Below are positions 11,015 to 23,600 of a DNA stretch of 64,000 nt, piece after piece. Both the position numbers and the translations under genes were made by a program. How positions within the stretch are numbered: the first letter of the stretch is position 1; the number at the start of each line of letters is the position of its first letter. The stretch lies in NCBI RefSeq assembly GCF_028453695.1, contig NC_135774.1, positions 26,784,001 to 26,848,000 of the forward strand. Direction: 5' to 3'. Below the pieces are notes generated by a model. It made no database searches. It saw only the letters and a list, made by a program, of their open reading frames with translations, and was not told where the DNA came from. This DNA comes from Augochlora pura. Lineage: Eukaryota > Arthropoda > Insecta > Hymenoptera > Halictidae.

Positions 11015-12968
11015 TCTTAAACCCCCGGCCCGCGCGCCACTCCGAGGGAAATCGAATGGGATTTAAAAGTAATACCGCGAGTAAGGCGGAAGACCCGATT
11101 GGATTAGCCGCCGGTATCATTTTCGAACATTATGTATATATCTGGGGATAATTAGCTTCCCCAGGACGGGACTTCCACGGCGCACGGTGTCTACGCGCGC
11201 GTCGTCGTACGTTCGAATGGATTTCAGACGGAATTGAACGGAATTTTATCCGGATGACGGGGCGGGAGATACGGAGCACCGATCTCATTCGACGACGGTG
11301 AATAAATGCGGGATGGGGGAAACGTTTGTCGCGATACATATTTATTCGAAGAGGATTTCGGTTGAATTCGTTCGAATAAGATATTCGTAAGAATGATAAA
11401 ATGCTTATAGTTTAGCGTTTTATTTCTTTCGAATTTGTACTTCTGAAATGTTTCAGCTGATTTTTGTAACTTCTGTGTGGTAATAATCATAATAAATAAT
11501 TTTAGAAATAACTGAAATTGATCCTGAATATATTCGAATAAATATTATATTAATTCATAAATGGTTTATTCCGACGGCAAATACAATTATTATCATATAT
11601 TCTTTTACAATTATGTAAAGACGAACACAGTCGATAATCATTTACATTGCTATTAAAATAATTTTACAACCTTTTCTCCAATAACCTGTTCTATTAAACG
11701 ATTAATCCAATAACCTGTTCGTATAAAAAATTAGACAAATAACATATTCGAATAAATTACAGTACTATTCATGTCAAAAGGAGCCTCTAACGGAAGGAAA
11801 GTATATTTCCGGGTAGCTTTCAAGAGTTTAAAAACCGCAGCGGAAAATTCGCAAGGATGTTCGAGAAATAACAAGAAGGTGCCGCAAGGAGAAATCATCC
11901 TTAAATCAATACAGCCGGAGAAATCGCCCTGTTTCTATCGGGACCGAGGATTTAAAAATCGAACAGTTTAACAGAATCGCTTCTCCCTGAAATAACTTAC
12001 GTCCTCCACCAGAACAGTAAAGAAGAGAAAGAAAGAGAAAGAGAGAGAGAAAGAGAAAGCGAGCACACTCGAGAATCATCACGGTGCTCCAATTTCTATC
12101 CGCAGTTCCACGTTCCACTCGTTTAATCCGCGCGAAACCGTCCACAATGGTAGGGAAAGTCATCTGGAAGAAACAAAGCGGGAACGAACGAATGAAAATC
12201 TTCTGGAAGCCTCTCCGCGCTGCTTTGTATGGCGCCGCGTATTTCGGTCGCGGAATCGAACATCTTCTTCCGCGATATTTCGCGTGCTCCGCGTAACCGC
12301 GTGCTCCGCTGACAAAGCGGCCGCGAACCCCTTTTTTTCGGCGTCTTTTTATTATCTTGTCGCGCGAACGGCCGGGTTCGCCGGCAGATTTACGAGCACC
12401 GGAAGTGGACGAGGCGTGAGCCGCCCGGACTTTTTGCCCCGCGCATTAATTACCCGCGTTTCCCTTTTTCTTCGGCGAGCGACACGCGCGCGACACGCGC
12501 GCGACGCCGCTCGCGCCTGCTCATGCCGGCCGAACCGGAGAATTATTGGCCCGGCCGTGCGTTTGAAAGGCGCGGCAATTTTTCGAAAACGGAAGCGTTT
12601 AAATCTCCCGAAGGAGACGAGATCCCGGGACGAGATCCCGTGAAACCACGGCTTCGTAGATATTTTCGCCGATTGTAGATATTTTCGCCGAGCGCTGTTT
12701 ATTTTATTCGAACAGGCAGCACAATTAGTCTTTTAATATTTCCAACTGTATAATGAGCGGAAAATTGTAATGAAAGCACAAATCGTTTCAGCTGGCAATG
12801 AAAAAGATTTGCCTGCGCGTGCATAAAGCTGTTAACTTTTCATTCAACGTAATTGGATCTGGAAACAATTTGCCGGTCTAATGTTTGCGGCCAACAAATT
12901 CGTACCGACGGCGCCGCGTTCGGCTGCGCTCGATGATTTCCGATGATCTTCTATAGTCTGTACGAACT
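11015..12968. other. Gene-free stretch, no supported gene
   Basis: An AT-rich valley (about 11340-11770) gives way to a purine-rich patch (12016-12060, GAAAGAGAAAG words) and a GC-rich block (12220-12560) with repeated GCGACACGCGC near 12480-12505. In the AT-rich part AATAACCTGTTC occurs twice (about 11681 and 11710), a small decayed duplication. No gene or RNA recognised. Confidence 0.6.
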
Positions 12969-13029
12969 TTAACCCTTTTAGTATCAAACAATGATATATC
13001 ATTGTTAGCGATTGTTGGAAAGATAGTTT

Positions 13030-13096
13030 TCTTAATGCTTTATTTTATATTATATATTATATTTATATTTTATATAATATTATATATTATTTAATA
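13030..13096. repeat. AT-rich TATATTATAT run
   Basis: Almost pure A/T, built of TATATTAT and TATTTTATA words. It lies shortly after a TTAACCCTTTTAG sequence (12969-12981) that resembles a lone TTAA-element end. Confidence 0.85.
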
Positions 13097-13834
13097 TTAA
13101 ACAGCAATTTCATTTTTCATTTCTTCTCCCTTTTTGAATTTTGAAAGGCTTTTCAAAATTCTTGCAATTTCTTTCCAAAACTTCGTCAAATTTCGCCAAA
13201 CTTCGTCAAGTCCTCTTACCAAAGGACTTTATTGTTAATTTATTATTAATACTTTTCGAGGCGCGAGGCTCCGGGGCTCGTGCCGTTATTAATCAGTCGC
13301 GCTTATCGGTCGCAGAGGAACCTAATTTCCGCCCGGGACGTCTATTAATTAAGTTTCCGTATCGTCGGTGTAGATCAGCGGTAGACGCGCTCCGCGTCTA
13401 TTAAGCCGCATCTATTAATCAAATTCCTACGCCGTGGATGCGGCTCGTTCGCACGCGTGCACACGCTCCAATCGAATCGATATGTATCCCGGGGAACGCG
13501 ATACTCGACGCCTTTCACAATACTCCAGACACCGTTACTTCTAAACTCCTGACAGCTCAACTTGGGATCACGACGATCCGCCGGGACCACGCGGGGATCA
13601 TCCAACGGCGCGTCATTCGCAAATGAGTCGCGCGAGAGACGACGCGGCTTCGTTAGACAGCTATAATCAATTGCCGTAAGCGTCTATCGACGTTCACACT
13701 TTATTTCGACAACTTTCAGCTGCGACATCGGCGACGTTTATTCCCATTGATTTTTGTGTCGTCGGTTTCAACTCTTTCCAATTTCGACGTCGATAATTTC
13801 AATCTGGTGGTAATTATTAGGTTCGTAGGAAACA

Positions 13835-14166
13835 GTTGAAACGGCGAAAAGGGTTAATTCCCCTGACAGAGGAAGGAAATCCTTCGTTTCTTCTGATTTT
13901 AAGTGCACTTTGTTACCTAGAGTGGAAATATTATTATTCAGAAAAATTATTTTAAATTAACAGCTGAAATAGCATCAAAAAGAGTTAATTCCCCTGACAG
14001 AGAAATACAATCCTTCATTTCTTCTGATTTTAAGGGCACTTTGTTACCTAGAGTGGAAATATTATTAATCAGAAAAATTATATTAAAATAACAGTTGAAA
14101 CAGCTTCAAAAAGAGTTAATTCCCCTGACAGAGGAAGACAATCTTCATTTCTTCTGATTTATCGTT
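13835..14166 (+). repeat. Three-copy tandem repeat, ~130-bp unit
   Basis: Units start at 13835, 13963 and 14094 (spacing 128 and 131); the third is truncated. All share GTTAATTCCCCTGACAGA and TTTCTTCTGATTT. Units 1 and 2 also share ACTTTGTTACCTAGAGTGG. The first unit contains AAAAGGGTTAA, like a TTAA-element end, and the others have AAAAGAGTTAA, so the array may have grown from such an end. No coding potential seen. Confidence 0.85.
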
Positions 14167-16400
14167 CCTATAATTCAGTAAATATGTTCAGTAACACATT
14201 TAGATAAAATATCAATAGTATCGATATTTAATCTAAATAATTCGTCCGACTCGATTGAATACAATTTAATTTAAACAATATCGAGATTCTGTCCATATTC
14301 AGCGACTGCCTTCTGCAGCAATGGACCGCGTCACTTCAATTGCATTCACGCTCAACGCCGGCACGATCTTTCGTTTGACAATCGTCCGAAATTACGGAGA
14401 CATGCTCGCTGAAATAAATATCTTAATTAGAGCTGAAATTATAATAAATATCGCTCGGAGTCCGCATAAATTCAGCGCCCCTCGCGAAGCGACGCGCGTC
14501 ATTTTCAATGTTCTACAAATGCCGCGTTAAACGCAGGGAGAAACGGACGGCGTGAAATAATGGAACGAGATCGATGGAATAAAATCGACGGATCGATGGA
14601 CACCTGGGGATAGAGTAGATCATTTTTTAATACGATCGCACGATCCCGTCGGCACTCGGGGCGGCGACGAGCTCCGCTCGAATCAGTCGCCGCCGCGTTT
14701 CCCGTGAACCGAGGCTTATGAGCTCCCACGGAAATCCTCGCGTGGGACGACGGCGGAGCGGGTTAGAGCAGGGGGGTGGCGAATAGACGGCGGGAATCGC
14801 AATTTTATCGGGTCCCGTGGAATAATAAGTTCGCGGGAACGACGGCCGATTCGTCTTTCGCCCGGACGGAATCGAAAGACGTCCCCGGGATTCTCTCCTC
14901 GGTCCTCCGGCCGACCGGGGATACCGGCGCGCCGCGTCCTCTATAAATTCACCCCCCCCGGAGTTCCGCGATTTTGTAATATCCCGAAAGCGAGCGGTGT
15001 CACACCCCTTCCCCCTCGGCGGCACCCCGCGGCGCCTCCTCAAATCCTTGTCGGTTTTATTGACGTTGACTTTTCGAAACGAAGTGGCCCGAAGAGGTCG
15101 AGCCGCGGTGCCGACTGACAATTCTCTTTTGGGACACGATTGCGACGAAATTGCTATAGATGGAACAACTATATCAGCGCAGAAACATAGTTATCTATCT
15201 GCTTGTAACCTGTGAAATTTATTACTATTTATTATTTCAATTTTTATTGTTATTTTCTATGTCACGCGTTGCTCTCCATAAAGCTAATTGAAACTAAATT
15301 AAATGAAATTAAAAGTCGTCGATGAAATATACTGATACAAATTTATTGAGATTAATACTACAATAATAATTTCGACTGTAGGTCACAGTTGTCGAATCCA
15401 GGATCGTCGCGGTTCTTTCTACATATTTTTACCACCGCCACGTGACAGCCGAGTTCAGAACTAACCCAATAACCTATAATATTCGGCCATCGAGTGACCT
15501 TGAGCGGCAAAAATAAATTGCAATATCCGTTTTATCAATTGCCTGGAATATCCTAGATCACGTTCACGTCTATAACAATGAAACAAAAATTGTCGCAGGA
15601 ATATAAAGTATTGCATAAAAATCTGTGGGACGTCAGCCCATTCGGTCGCGCGGGCATTTGACTCGTCGTAGCACGGTAAAGGGTTAATTATGCCGTTGGT
15701 TTCGATCGGGCGATCCGCTCATCCGGTCGGAGGGAGACTTCGCGGTCTCACCGGAAATTCCGAAAGCCCGGCTGTGCTCGTTCCCCGGGTCGAAGGGGTT
15801 AAGGTGGCCGATCTCTATTTACAAATGGCTACGCCCGGGAATTATGGTTATCGTTCGTCGCGGTATTTCCGCGCTCGCCGTCTGCCGCCGCCGCGCGCGT
15901 GACAGAGAGAAATGCCGGGGGAACGGCGCTTCATAGATCGCGGTTCCCCGGCGTTCCTGAATTATTAGTTCCCGGAGAAACCGACTCGGAGAGAGCCGGC
16001 TCCCGCGGGAACACGTACTTTCGACGACTCGGCTATTCGTCAGGATAAACAAGAACGCGGGCCGTGATCGATCTTGCGGAGTCGCGTTGCTCGCGGGCCA
16101 CCCGTGCCTCGGGCTGCGATCGTGGCCGGCCAGGAACGGACGGCAATCGATTTTTGCGAGTGTCGGCGACGCTCGGAGATCGGATTCGGCTCGATTTGTC
16201 ATCTAGCTCGCTGTCAACCGGCTCGCGAAGCTACTGGCTTTTTAAATTAATATTTAGTTTAAAGCAATTTCTCAAGTACTGTACATCGTAATTGAATAGC
16301 GAACGCAGGGCAATTAAAAAGCGTATAATTCAACAGTGAGACACTTGTGTCATCGCGTAATGACCAAGATAACAGAAATTTCCAAGCGAAATAATTAACT
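14167..16400. other. Gene-free stretch, no supported gene
   Basis: AT-rich flanks surround a GC-rich block (about 14530-15130) in which a 164-codon minus-strand frame is open but Arg-rich and featureless. AT-rich sequence runs from 15210 to 15640, then GC-rich from 15690 to 16200. A lone TTAA-element end, GCACGGTAAAGGG + TTAA, lies at 15671-15687. No RNA gene found. Confidence 0.6.
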
Positions 16401-16500
16401 AAAAGGGTTAAAATGTAATATATATAAAAGAGTTGAATGTAATGCACATAAAAGAGTTAAATGGAATATATAATGGTTAATAAAGGTGTATAAAAGAGTT
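16401..16500 (+). repeat. Short minisatellite, AAAAGAGTT units
   Basis: AAAAGGGTTAAAATG, AAAAGAGTTGAATG, AAAAGAGTTAAATG and a final AAAAGAGTTGA recur across 100 bases, separated by TATATA- or ACAT-containing spacers. It abuts the MITE at 16503, so the units may be slippage products of a former element end. Confidence 0.65.
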
Positions 16501-16502
16501 GA

Positions 16503-16692
16503 CCCTTTGCACTCGAATGGTGACTCTAAGACTCTAAGACTACTATAATTGTTCCATCACGTCCCATGATAATTTTTATAACAACAAATTTCAGATTTAA
16601 AAAAATTGTTAAATAGAGAAGCTGTTCCTATGAGTCAGAAGAACAATTTCGTATGCCAAAATTTTGGCATAAATGCCATCGAGTGCAAAGGG
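16503..16692. mobile_element. piggyBac-like MITE, 190 bp
   Basis: The left end is CCCTTTGCACTCGAATGG. The right end, read inward, is CCCTTTGCACTCGATGGC, so the terminal inverted repeats agree over about 17 bases, the best-matched pair in the window. The right flank is TTAA (16693-16696) and the left flank is TTGA (16499-16502), one substitution from a perfect duplication. The interior has an ACTCTAAGACT repeat and is AT-rich. No transposase. Confidence 0.85.
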
Positions 16693-17306
16693 TTAAACAT
16701 AAAGGTACATTAAAATGTTCCTTTTTTTGAAACTTTACGATTTTTCTCGCAATTGTATTATCACCGCAGCTTCGTAAAATGCAATAAAAATTATTCACCG
16801 CTAATGTTCGGTTGCTCTCATGGTTAGCCATGCTCGCCTTGTATTTTAGGTGCCCGACGCTATCTTTCGTCGATCTTGGGCAACGGCGCGTAAATCTACA
16901 GGGAAATGCAGGCCGGCGGAAAGTCACGTATAATATTTACGCGGAGTGCGCCATTAATTCAAGCAGTCTTAATTATCTTCGTTATTTTTCCGGGGCGCAC
17001 GCCGGAGTTTCTTTTTACAGGCGTGTAACGCTGAATAAAAGATGCCGGCAGCGGAAGCTTGCAAAAACGAGTCGCTTGAAAAAAAAAACATGTATTTAAA
17101 ATATAAACGAACACGGCTCTGCATCCTCGTTTTTTTTTGTTATCGCTTCCAAAGCGAGCGTCTCTCAAACATCTCTGACAAATCAGGCGAATCAACCGTC
17201 CTGAATTAGAAAGACTGTCGTTAAAATTTACAGCGGCCTGATTCGGCTTTAAATTAAACGTATTGATAGTTAAAAGCGGTGATATTAAACCAAGGTAATT
17301 TAAATC

Positions 17307-17600
17307 GTAAATTAAGTAACGCTATTAAAATGGTAGCGTTTTTATTTAAATTGCTTGCGATTGCTATAATAAAATTTACCCAGGTTAATAGATATATTAA
17401 GCAGTTTTTAATGAGAGTTGTGTCAGCTTTGCTGTAATCATTGAAATAAAAATTGTAAATTAAATAACACTATAAAAATGGTAGCATTAAATTTATTTAA
17501 ATTCCTCACGATTTCTACAACAAAATACACCTTCATAAACAAATATATTCTTGTCGTCCTTGCGTCATCCTTGCCGCAATTATTGAAATAAAAATTGCAA
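17307..17600 (+). repeat. Tandem duplication, ~148-bp unit
   Basis: GTAAATTAAGTAACGC at 17307 and GTAAATTAAATAACAC at 17455 begin two diverged copies. Both continue through AAAATGGTAGC and ATTTAAATT. The tail ATTGAAATAAAAATTG occurs at the junction (about 17439) and again near 17583, marking the end of the second unit. Non-coding, in an AT-rich valley. Confidence 0.75.
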
Positions 17601-19670
17601 GACCTGCGACGGTAGTTACAGCGTTAAACCACGAGTTATCGCGACCATTCCGCGAGCAAACAAGTTGAACAAACGCGAATCTCTTGGCTTGACTTCCGGA
17701 AACCAGCGGTGTATACAGACCGCGCCAAATTCCGGGATTAGACGGGCGGAGGTCATCCGACGAATTTACGGCAGACGTCGGTGGCCGAGGAAGTAAATTC
17801 GTTTCCAGGTGTCGTCCGGCACTTTCTTTTCATTTCCCCGCTGTCCCATCGCGTCTCGGCCAGGTGCGCCGTCTTATTTAGAAATAAGGTGGAACAACGG
17901 TGACCAGAAGGGGGGCGACGTTCGCGGCAGAAAATTAGAGAACGCTCGCAACGAGCGAGCCGAGTCCGCGGTCCCCGAAGCGTCCGTTGTCTTGCGACGT
18001 GCTCGCACACACCTACGTGGACGCGACGGCAGACCGAGAAACCCGCCGAAATTTATGATTCCCTCGGTCGGCGAGAAAGGGAGTGAGACGGAGTGAAAGG
18101 AAGAGAGGCGGAGAGAAAGGGAGAGAGAGCCGGATAGAGGGCAGCGATAATGGAGTTTCTGCGCGAAGGAAAGACAGAGTCTCAGCGATGGGAACGAGCC
18201 GGCTCCAAGAAACAAACACGTCGAGCTTCTCCTTGTTTCGTGCAATGCTCCGATGGAATCGAGCAGTCAGTCTACTACAGAATTCTATCTGTGTCTTTGC
18301 GAGGATCTTACGCAATTTTTCTGTCTTTAAACGTTGAATTTTTCTCTATTTTTGCGCCGCGTTCATTGAACGCCGACTTTATGTGGCGAATTTGCAGGGA
18401 TTTATTTTAACGAGCTAAAGAGAGAAGTTTATGCAATCTTAGTTAGGTAACTGTCTTTTACGAGTATGCTAGTTACGACGTAAAATCTTGTAATTTCTTT
18501 ATGACTAGAAAATGTTAATAATAAAGAGAAGAAGTATAACAATTATTCCATTCTATATTATGAAAGCCACGCTTACATTTTTCAGTCTACATGCATTTCT
18601 TCATGCATTCGAGTTAAAATAATCGCAAAATATCACTATATTTTATCCATAACATTCTTTAACTATTCAAGAAGAATTTCCGTTTAACTCGGGTAATTAA
18701 CTCTTGTAATTATTTCAAACAATTTTAATTTTGCCTAAAGACCTATAATCTAGATTAAAACATTTCATGAAATCCATTTAAGTAGAACTTGTCTCATTAG
18801 TCAGACACGAATCCCGTCTTTCCTCTCCGCTTATTAAAACTAAAAAGTGTCCAATATACACAGCCAGAACGGTCTCGATATTCTAACGGGAAGTCCCAAT
18901 GAAACGATCCGTCAGATCGCCGAGAAAATTTGATGGAGCGACGAGCGGCGCTCGGACACGAAACTTCGTCGTGGAGGATCACGGTCGACGTAACCCGGCA
19001 GGAAATGAGAAAAATTCGATTGGGTAAATCCGCATCCAGCTGGCCGACCGCTCCCTTCAAGCCCGAGCCGAGCCGGGCCGGGGTCTGCTGGAATTTACGG
19101 GGGGTGGAATCATCCCCGACAGATCAATGGAATTTCTTCGTCTTTACGTCACGCGCCGTCTGCCGGCCATCCGACGTACGGGAAGACGAAAAAGCCGGTT
19201 TCTGCCTCGAGTTCGTTGAGTCGATCCGACAGCCGAATAAATTGTTTTCTCTTTAATGGCGGGACCCCGACGGGGGCGAAGACGCGTGACGCGGACCTTT
19301 TGTTCGGCCAGGCCCGATACTGATTGCGAGGAATTGTTGTTAACCGTTCACCACCCGCCCTGGCTCCACAGAATTCAGCTACGCCCGCAGGATATTACCC
19401 TCACGAGCCATTGTGTCCGCGCGATAAGAGATTCTTGATTTCCTATACGCGCTGCTTTGACGAGGATCCACGGACCACGCGGGCGGTTGTCCACGAATTC
19501 CATCTCTCGACGGACTTTTTATTCGGGAGTATTAGAGTCGAGCGAACAGACAGTTTATTCTTATCCTGGCCACCTAAAGAATGGTTCAGTTGTGGCTCCT
19601 CGTTAACTCAGGGCATACGCAGCACGGAAAATGAAACATGACACTACAAATGGGATTTTCATAAATTAAA
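17601..19670. other. Gene-free stretch, no supported gene
   Basis: GC-rich 17620-18240, with a GAAAGGGAG-type purine patch at 18077-18140. An AT-rich valley covers 18400-18790, then GC-rich 18890-19540. Frames up to 123 codons overlap on both strands and match nothing I recognise. Confidence 0.6.
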
Positions 19671-19682
19671 TCAATAAAATAT

Positions 19683-20512
19683 AATCTTGAATAAGAAGAG
19701 CGTCACCCATATTTGGACACCCACAGAAGCATACCCGACATCCAGATATGGGTGACGTGGCGACGAACGTGTTATGGTCATAGAGCTGGTAGACAGGCGA
19801 AGAATGCTGCACACTTCATAGTAGATTAACAAGTTGTTAAACCGCGCAACTATTGTACAATATCGTCTAATTCTCTTCGATCCAAATTTGCAGCAACAAT
19901 AACATTTACTACAATTTAAAATACAGCAAGATGTTCTTTTCCGACAACGGAACAGGCGGGTCAAGTGGGAACGGCTCTCGTAGTCCGGCATCGTGGTAGA
20001 TTGTGACAATCATGGCCAGACGTTCGAAGCAAAAAGAGCTCCCGAGCTGCCCCGGCATACGAATGGGGGGACTTTCACGGACAGACGGTAGAAGTAGAAA
20101 TGTTCTTCCTGGTCAGACATCGCGGTAGATTGTGACGATCATGGGCGGACATTAGCGGCAGAAAGAGAACTTAACTGTCGCAGCATGCAAGCGGAGCGGC
20201 GAGTTTTACAGCGAGACAGTGGAAAGAGTCTTTCACGGGCAGACATCGAAAGTAGTAAGATTCTCTCATAGCCAGCCGCTTCGGATATATCCAGCCGTGG
20301 CAAGTGAAATGCAGCTCTCGCGATCGGACATGAAGTATTGCCTCGACTGAAACGCTTTCAACGAAACAAGCGACCGTTTAATTTCCCAGCGCGCGAAGGG
20401 TTTCGAGGCGGCGATAAATAATAAAAAATACTGTTGATCCCGCGGAATACTGCAGTAAATATTATTATAGTACAAATTTGGATCGAGGAGAATTTAGACG
20501 ATACCATTGTAG
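19683..20512. repeat. Complex repeat patch with inverted and tandem copies
   Basis: Several repeats overlap. CACCCATATTTGGA (19707) is mirrored by CCAGATATGGGTG (19742), a local inverted repeat. ATCGTCTAATTCTCTTCG (from about 19862) is matched in reverse complement near 20482-20505, placing diverged arms about 600 bp apart. Between them GGTAGATTGTGAC occurs at 19995 and 20124 (129 apart) and TTTCACGG at 20073 and 20231, remnants of a tandem unit with a recurring CAGAC word. The patch also contains the conserved motif at 19921-19953. It is best read as a decayed repetitive element. Confidence 0.65.
19921..19953 (-). repeat. Dispersed 33-bp motif, copy 1 (minus strand)
   Basis: The reverse complement begins GTTCCGTTGTCGGAAAAG and ends CTTGCTGTAT. 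It differs at two positions from the identical copies at 31566 and 52275. It is the only copy on the minus strand and lies inside the repeat patch at 19683-20512. Confidence 0.85.
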
Positions 20513-20672
20513 GGCAATTGAATTTATTAACATTTACATATTGCCATAACATTACCGTTAAGCAATAAATATTTTATTTTAATTTAATTTATCGCGAAAG
20601 ATATCTAATATATTTAAATAAATATGTAATAATACGGGAGCCTATAAAGATAAGATACATAGATAATAAATT

Positions 20673-20694
20673 ATTAGTTACCTTGGTAACTAAT
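20673..20694. repeat. Perfect 10-bp palindrome
   Basis: ATTAGTTACC and GGTAACTAAT are exact reverse complements separated by TT. The word CTTGGTAACTA also occurs at the base of the hairpin at 8472-8549. The loop is too short for a microRNA. A protein dimer site or the remnant of an element tip are possible readings. Confidence 0.6.
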
Positions 20695-23600
20695 AGATTG
20701 TTAGAAGTAACTATAAATCGCCTTTTTTGAGCGGCGTCTTCGACTCCATTTACATGAGACTCAAGACGATCGCGCGCGTCTCGACGAATTCGCGAGCGGA
20801 CGGGTCCCGTTAAATCATTTTCTGCCCGACGGGGCGACGGGATTGATAAACGTTAGGCCAGGCAGGCGCCCGTGAAAAAGAGTTTCTCCTTTCAGACTTC
20901 GGGGCCTCGGACAAGTTGATAAGTGCAATTAATCTCGAGGGGGATGACATTAATAGCGCGGCTCGGAGGTGCCGCGCGACGGATTAAAAATTCCTGACAC
21001 CCCTAACCGGCAACGATGAACTCGTTTCCCCGCTTCGAGGGGATTGATTAATCGTCCCGCCTCGTTTCCGAGCGAATCTATCGGGACCGTTCGCGCGGCA
21101 AGATAACGCCGCTCGTTCCGCGACCACCGCGGAAAAATAATCTGCGAACCGGGAATCGATGGCCGGCCATTGTGCCGTACGATTCCTCGCGAAACGTACG
21201 ACGTGTCCGCGGCAGTTGCTCCTCCGCGCCCGCGGGTCGAACTTCGTCGGATCGAGACGGCGAACGCGGAGAAATTCTTATCGAACGGCGCGCGCGGCCC
21301 CGGCCAACTTATTTGAAAAGTGTGCTCTCATAAAGCGCATACCGCCGGAGTCTATAGCAGAAGTTCCCCGCGGGAACAAATTATTCCGGGAAGTTCGCCG
21401 GAACGAGCGTCCCTTGAACTTTCGACTATTTACGTAAATGTTGCGGCGGTATCCGGCGGATGCTATTCATTACGATGCCGGAGGGGGGGAAAACTCTTTC
21501 GTCGATGAATAAAAGGATCGTTCGCACGTTTTAACGCGTCGGCTGTTTGTATTGGTTGGATGCCTGACTGTTCGTTTATACTGTCGCATCTTACAGTTTG
21601 TGGAGAAACTAAGCGTACCGTAACGAATACTGAATTATAATACAAATTGATATTCTATTTTTTAATGTATTTTCTAAGAATAATATTGTATTCTTTATTC
21701 TTACAAAATCTCAGGTAACTCCGTGGTAATATTAGGATAAACTGAGACAACAATTAACGTTGGTTATCGATAAAAGATAACTTACAGTATTTAAACAATA
21801 TTCCTATAATTATAGGAAAAATCTCGCCCGCCTGATCGCGGTAAGCCGTTTCCGCTAGCAGCTCTTTCGCCACGGTCTTCACAGTGGAAAGAGACCGCAC
21901 TGATCAGACCGTCGAAACGTTTCCAGTCCTGCCGGAGCTACATCTCTTCCCCCAGCACGGCAAATTCGTTAAGAACAGAGAGGCAAAAGAATGCGGCCCG
22001 CCTAACGATCCCGTCGTATCGGCTAACAAGAGGAGGAAAGGCAAGCGTAGCTGATTACGTGTGCCTAAAACCGGGCTCTCTCCCTCTCGTTCCCTTTGTC
22101 CCGGGCACGAAATAAACACAGAATCCGGTTGGAATTTGTTTGAACGCGGATCCATCCTCGGCAAATTTTACCGAGGCATCGACTCCGCGGGAGACTCGGG
22201 AGGAGAAAGGGGAGAGGGCGGAGGGGGATAAGGACGAGAAGGATAAGGAGGATGAGAATGAGCAGGAGACGCGCTAACTGGATTTCGCGTAGCTGCTCCG
22301 CTGACTCCGCCATTCCGCGACTGCAGTTTATTACACCACCCACCGGATGTAATATTATACAGCTCAGGTATTTTGCCCGTTTTCCGTATTACGCTCCGTT
22401 GGCGGACCCCTCTTGCCGGCTTGCGGGTGTTGTCCGCGTCAGCCGCAGACCTCTTGTTTAATCTCACCGCTGGAATCGTTGCAATTCCGTGCGCGAGCCG
22501 CTCGCCCTCGCGGATTTCGGACCGTTCCGGGTTGTTCCGCGGCCGATCGCGATCGCCGCGGAATTTGTTTAGACCGGGCACCGTTGACTCGTCGCGTCGC
22601 TTTTTTGCGGGCGAATTTTGTTGTTTTTCGATGATTAATGGACGCTTTGAAATCCTGGCGTTTGCGGTTTAAAATCTAAAAATTTCTCCTGTTTTAACTA
22701 TGATAGCTAGGTTTATGATCTTTATTTAAGACGATTCTACAGACTCTGTCGAATATAAGAGTATACTATTTTGTAAGATTTTGGTTATTTAAATGCGTTT
22801 AAAAATTTTTTAAAGAGAGTCAGGGAGCATTATAATTCTAAAATGACCCTGCCACAGAATATGATCTTAAAACTAAGTCTTCACACTAAAACAGAGACGC
22901 TATAACACGACGAAACAAATTGCCCTAAATTTGCGAACTATTCACCGTTTTTGCCAACAGTCGAAGGCGATCCAACATCCGCAGACCGAGTGCGCCACGT
23001 GGGGTCGATCCTCGTGGCACAATAGAGCCGAGATAAGACAGTAAGGACACCGTTTATCACGCGACAAATAGAGTAGACCGAGACTCGTCGGACGTGGATC
23101 CGAAAATTCCGCGATGCCGAGATTAAACGTGGCCAAAAGGGAGGGCCGTGACGCGACGCCGTGCTCCGCGCGTTTCCCGTCGCCGGCATCGTCCGTGAAC
23201 TCTTGCCAACTTGATTTTCTTTCCGTACAACGTGATAATCCTACTGGAAGAGACAAGGGGGCCAGCGTCTGGCAAAAAGTTTCCCAGCATTGTCCGAGGG
23301 GCGGGGGGAGAGAACGCGGCCGGCCAATTGTCGGATACTCCTGTTGGCCCGGGAACGGGATCCGGCGAGACGAGACTTGCCGGAAACCGCCGGATGATGA
23401 ATGGCGCTCGATCGTGTCACCTTCGCGAGTCGGTCGCTGAAATGAAAATTAAAAGGGCCCGGGCTCTTTCAGCCGTATCCGCGATTTGATCGAGCGGCGC
23501 TTTGACGAGGGTTCGATTTTTTTTCTAATTGAAATACTACGCGGCGGATGTTCGTGTCTTCGACCATAATCGCACGATGTTCATGGGACACCGAGAGGTA

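Noticed and set aside
12969..13857. TTAACCCTTTTAG and GAAAAGGGTTAA as ends of one 880-bp element
   Set aside because: Terminal sequences differ after CCCTTTT, spacing is several times the family size, and the right candidate is part of a tandem array.
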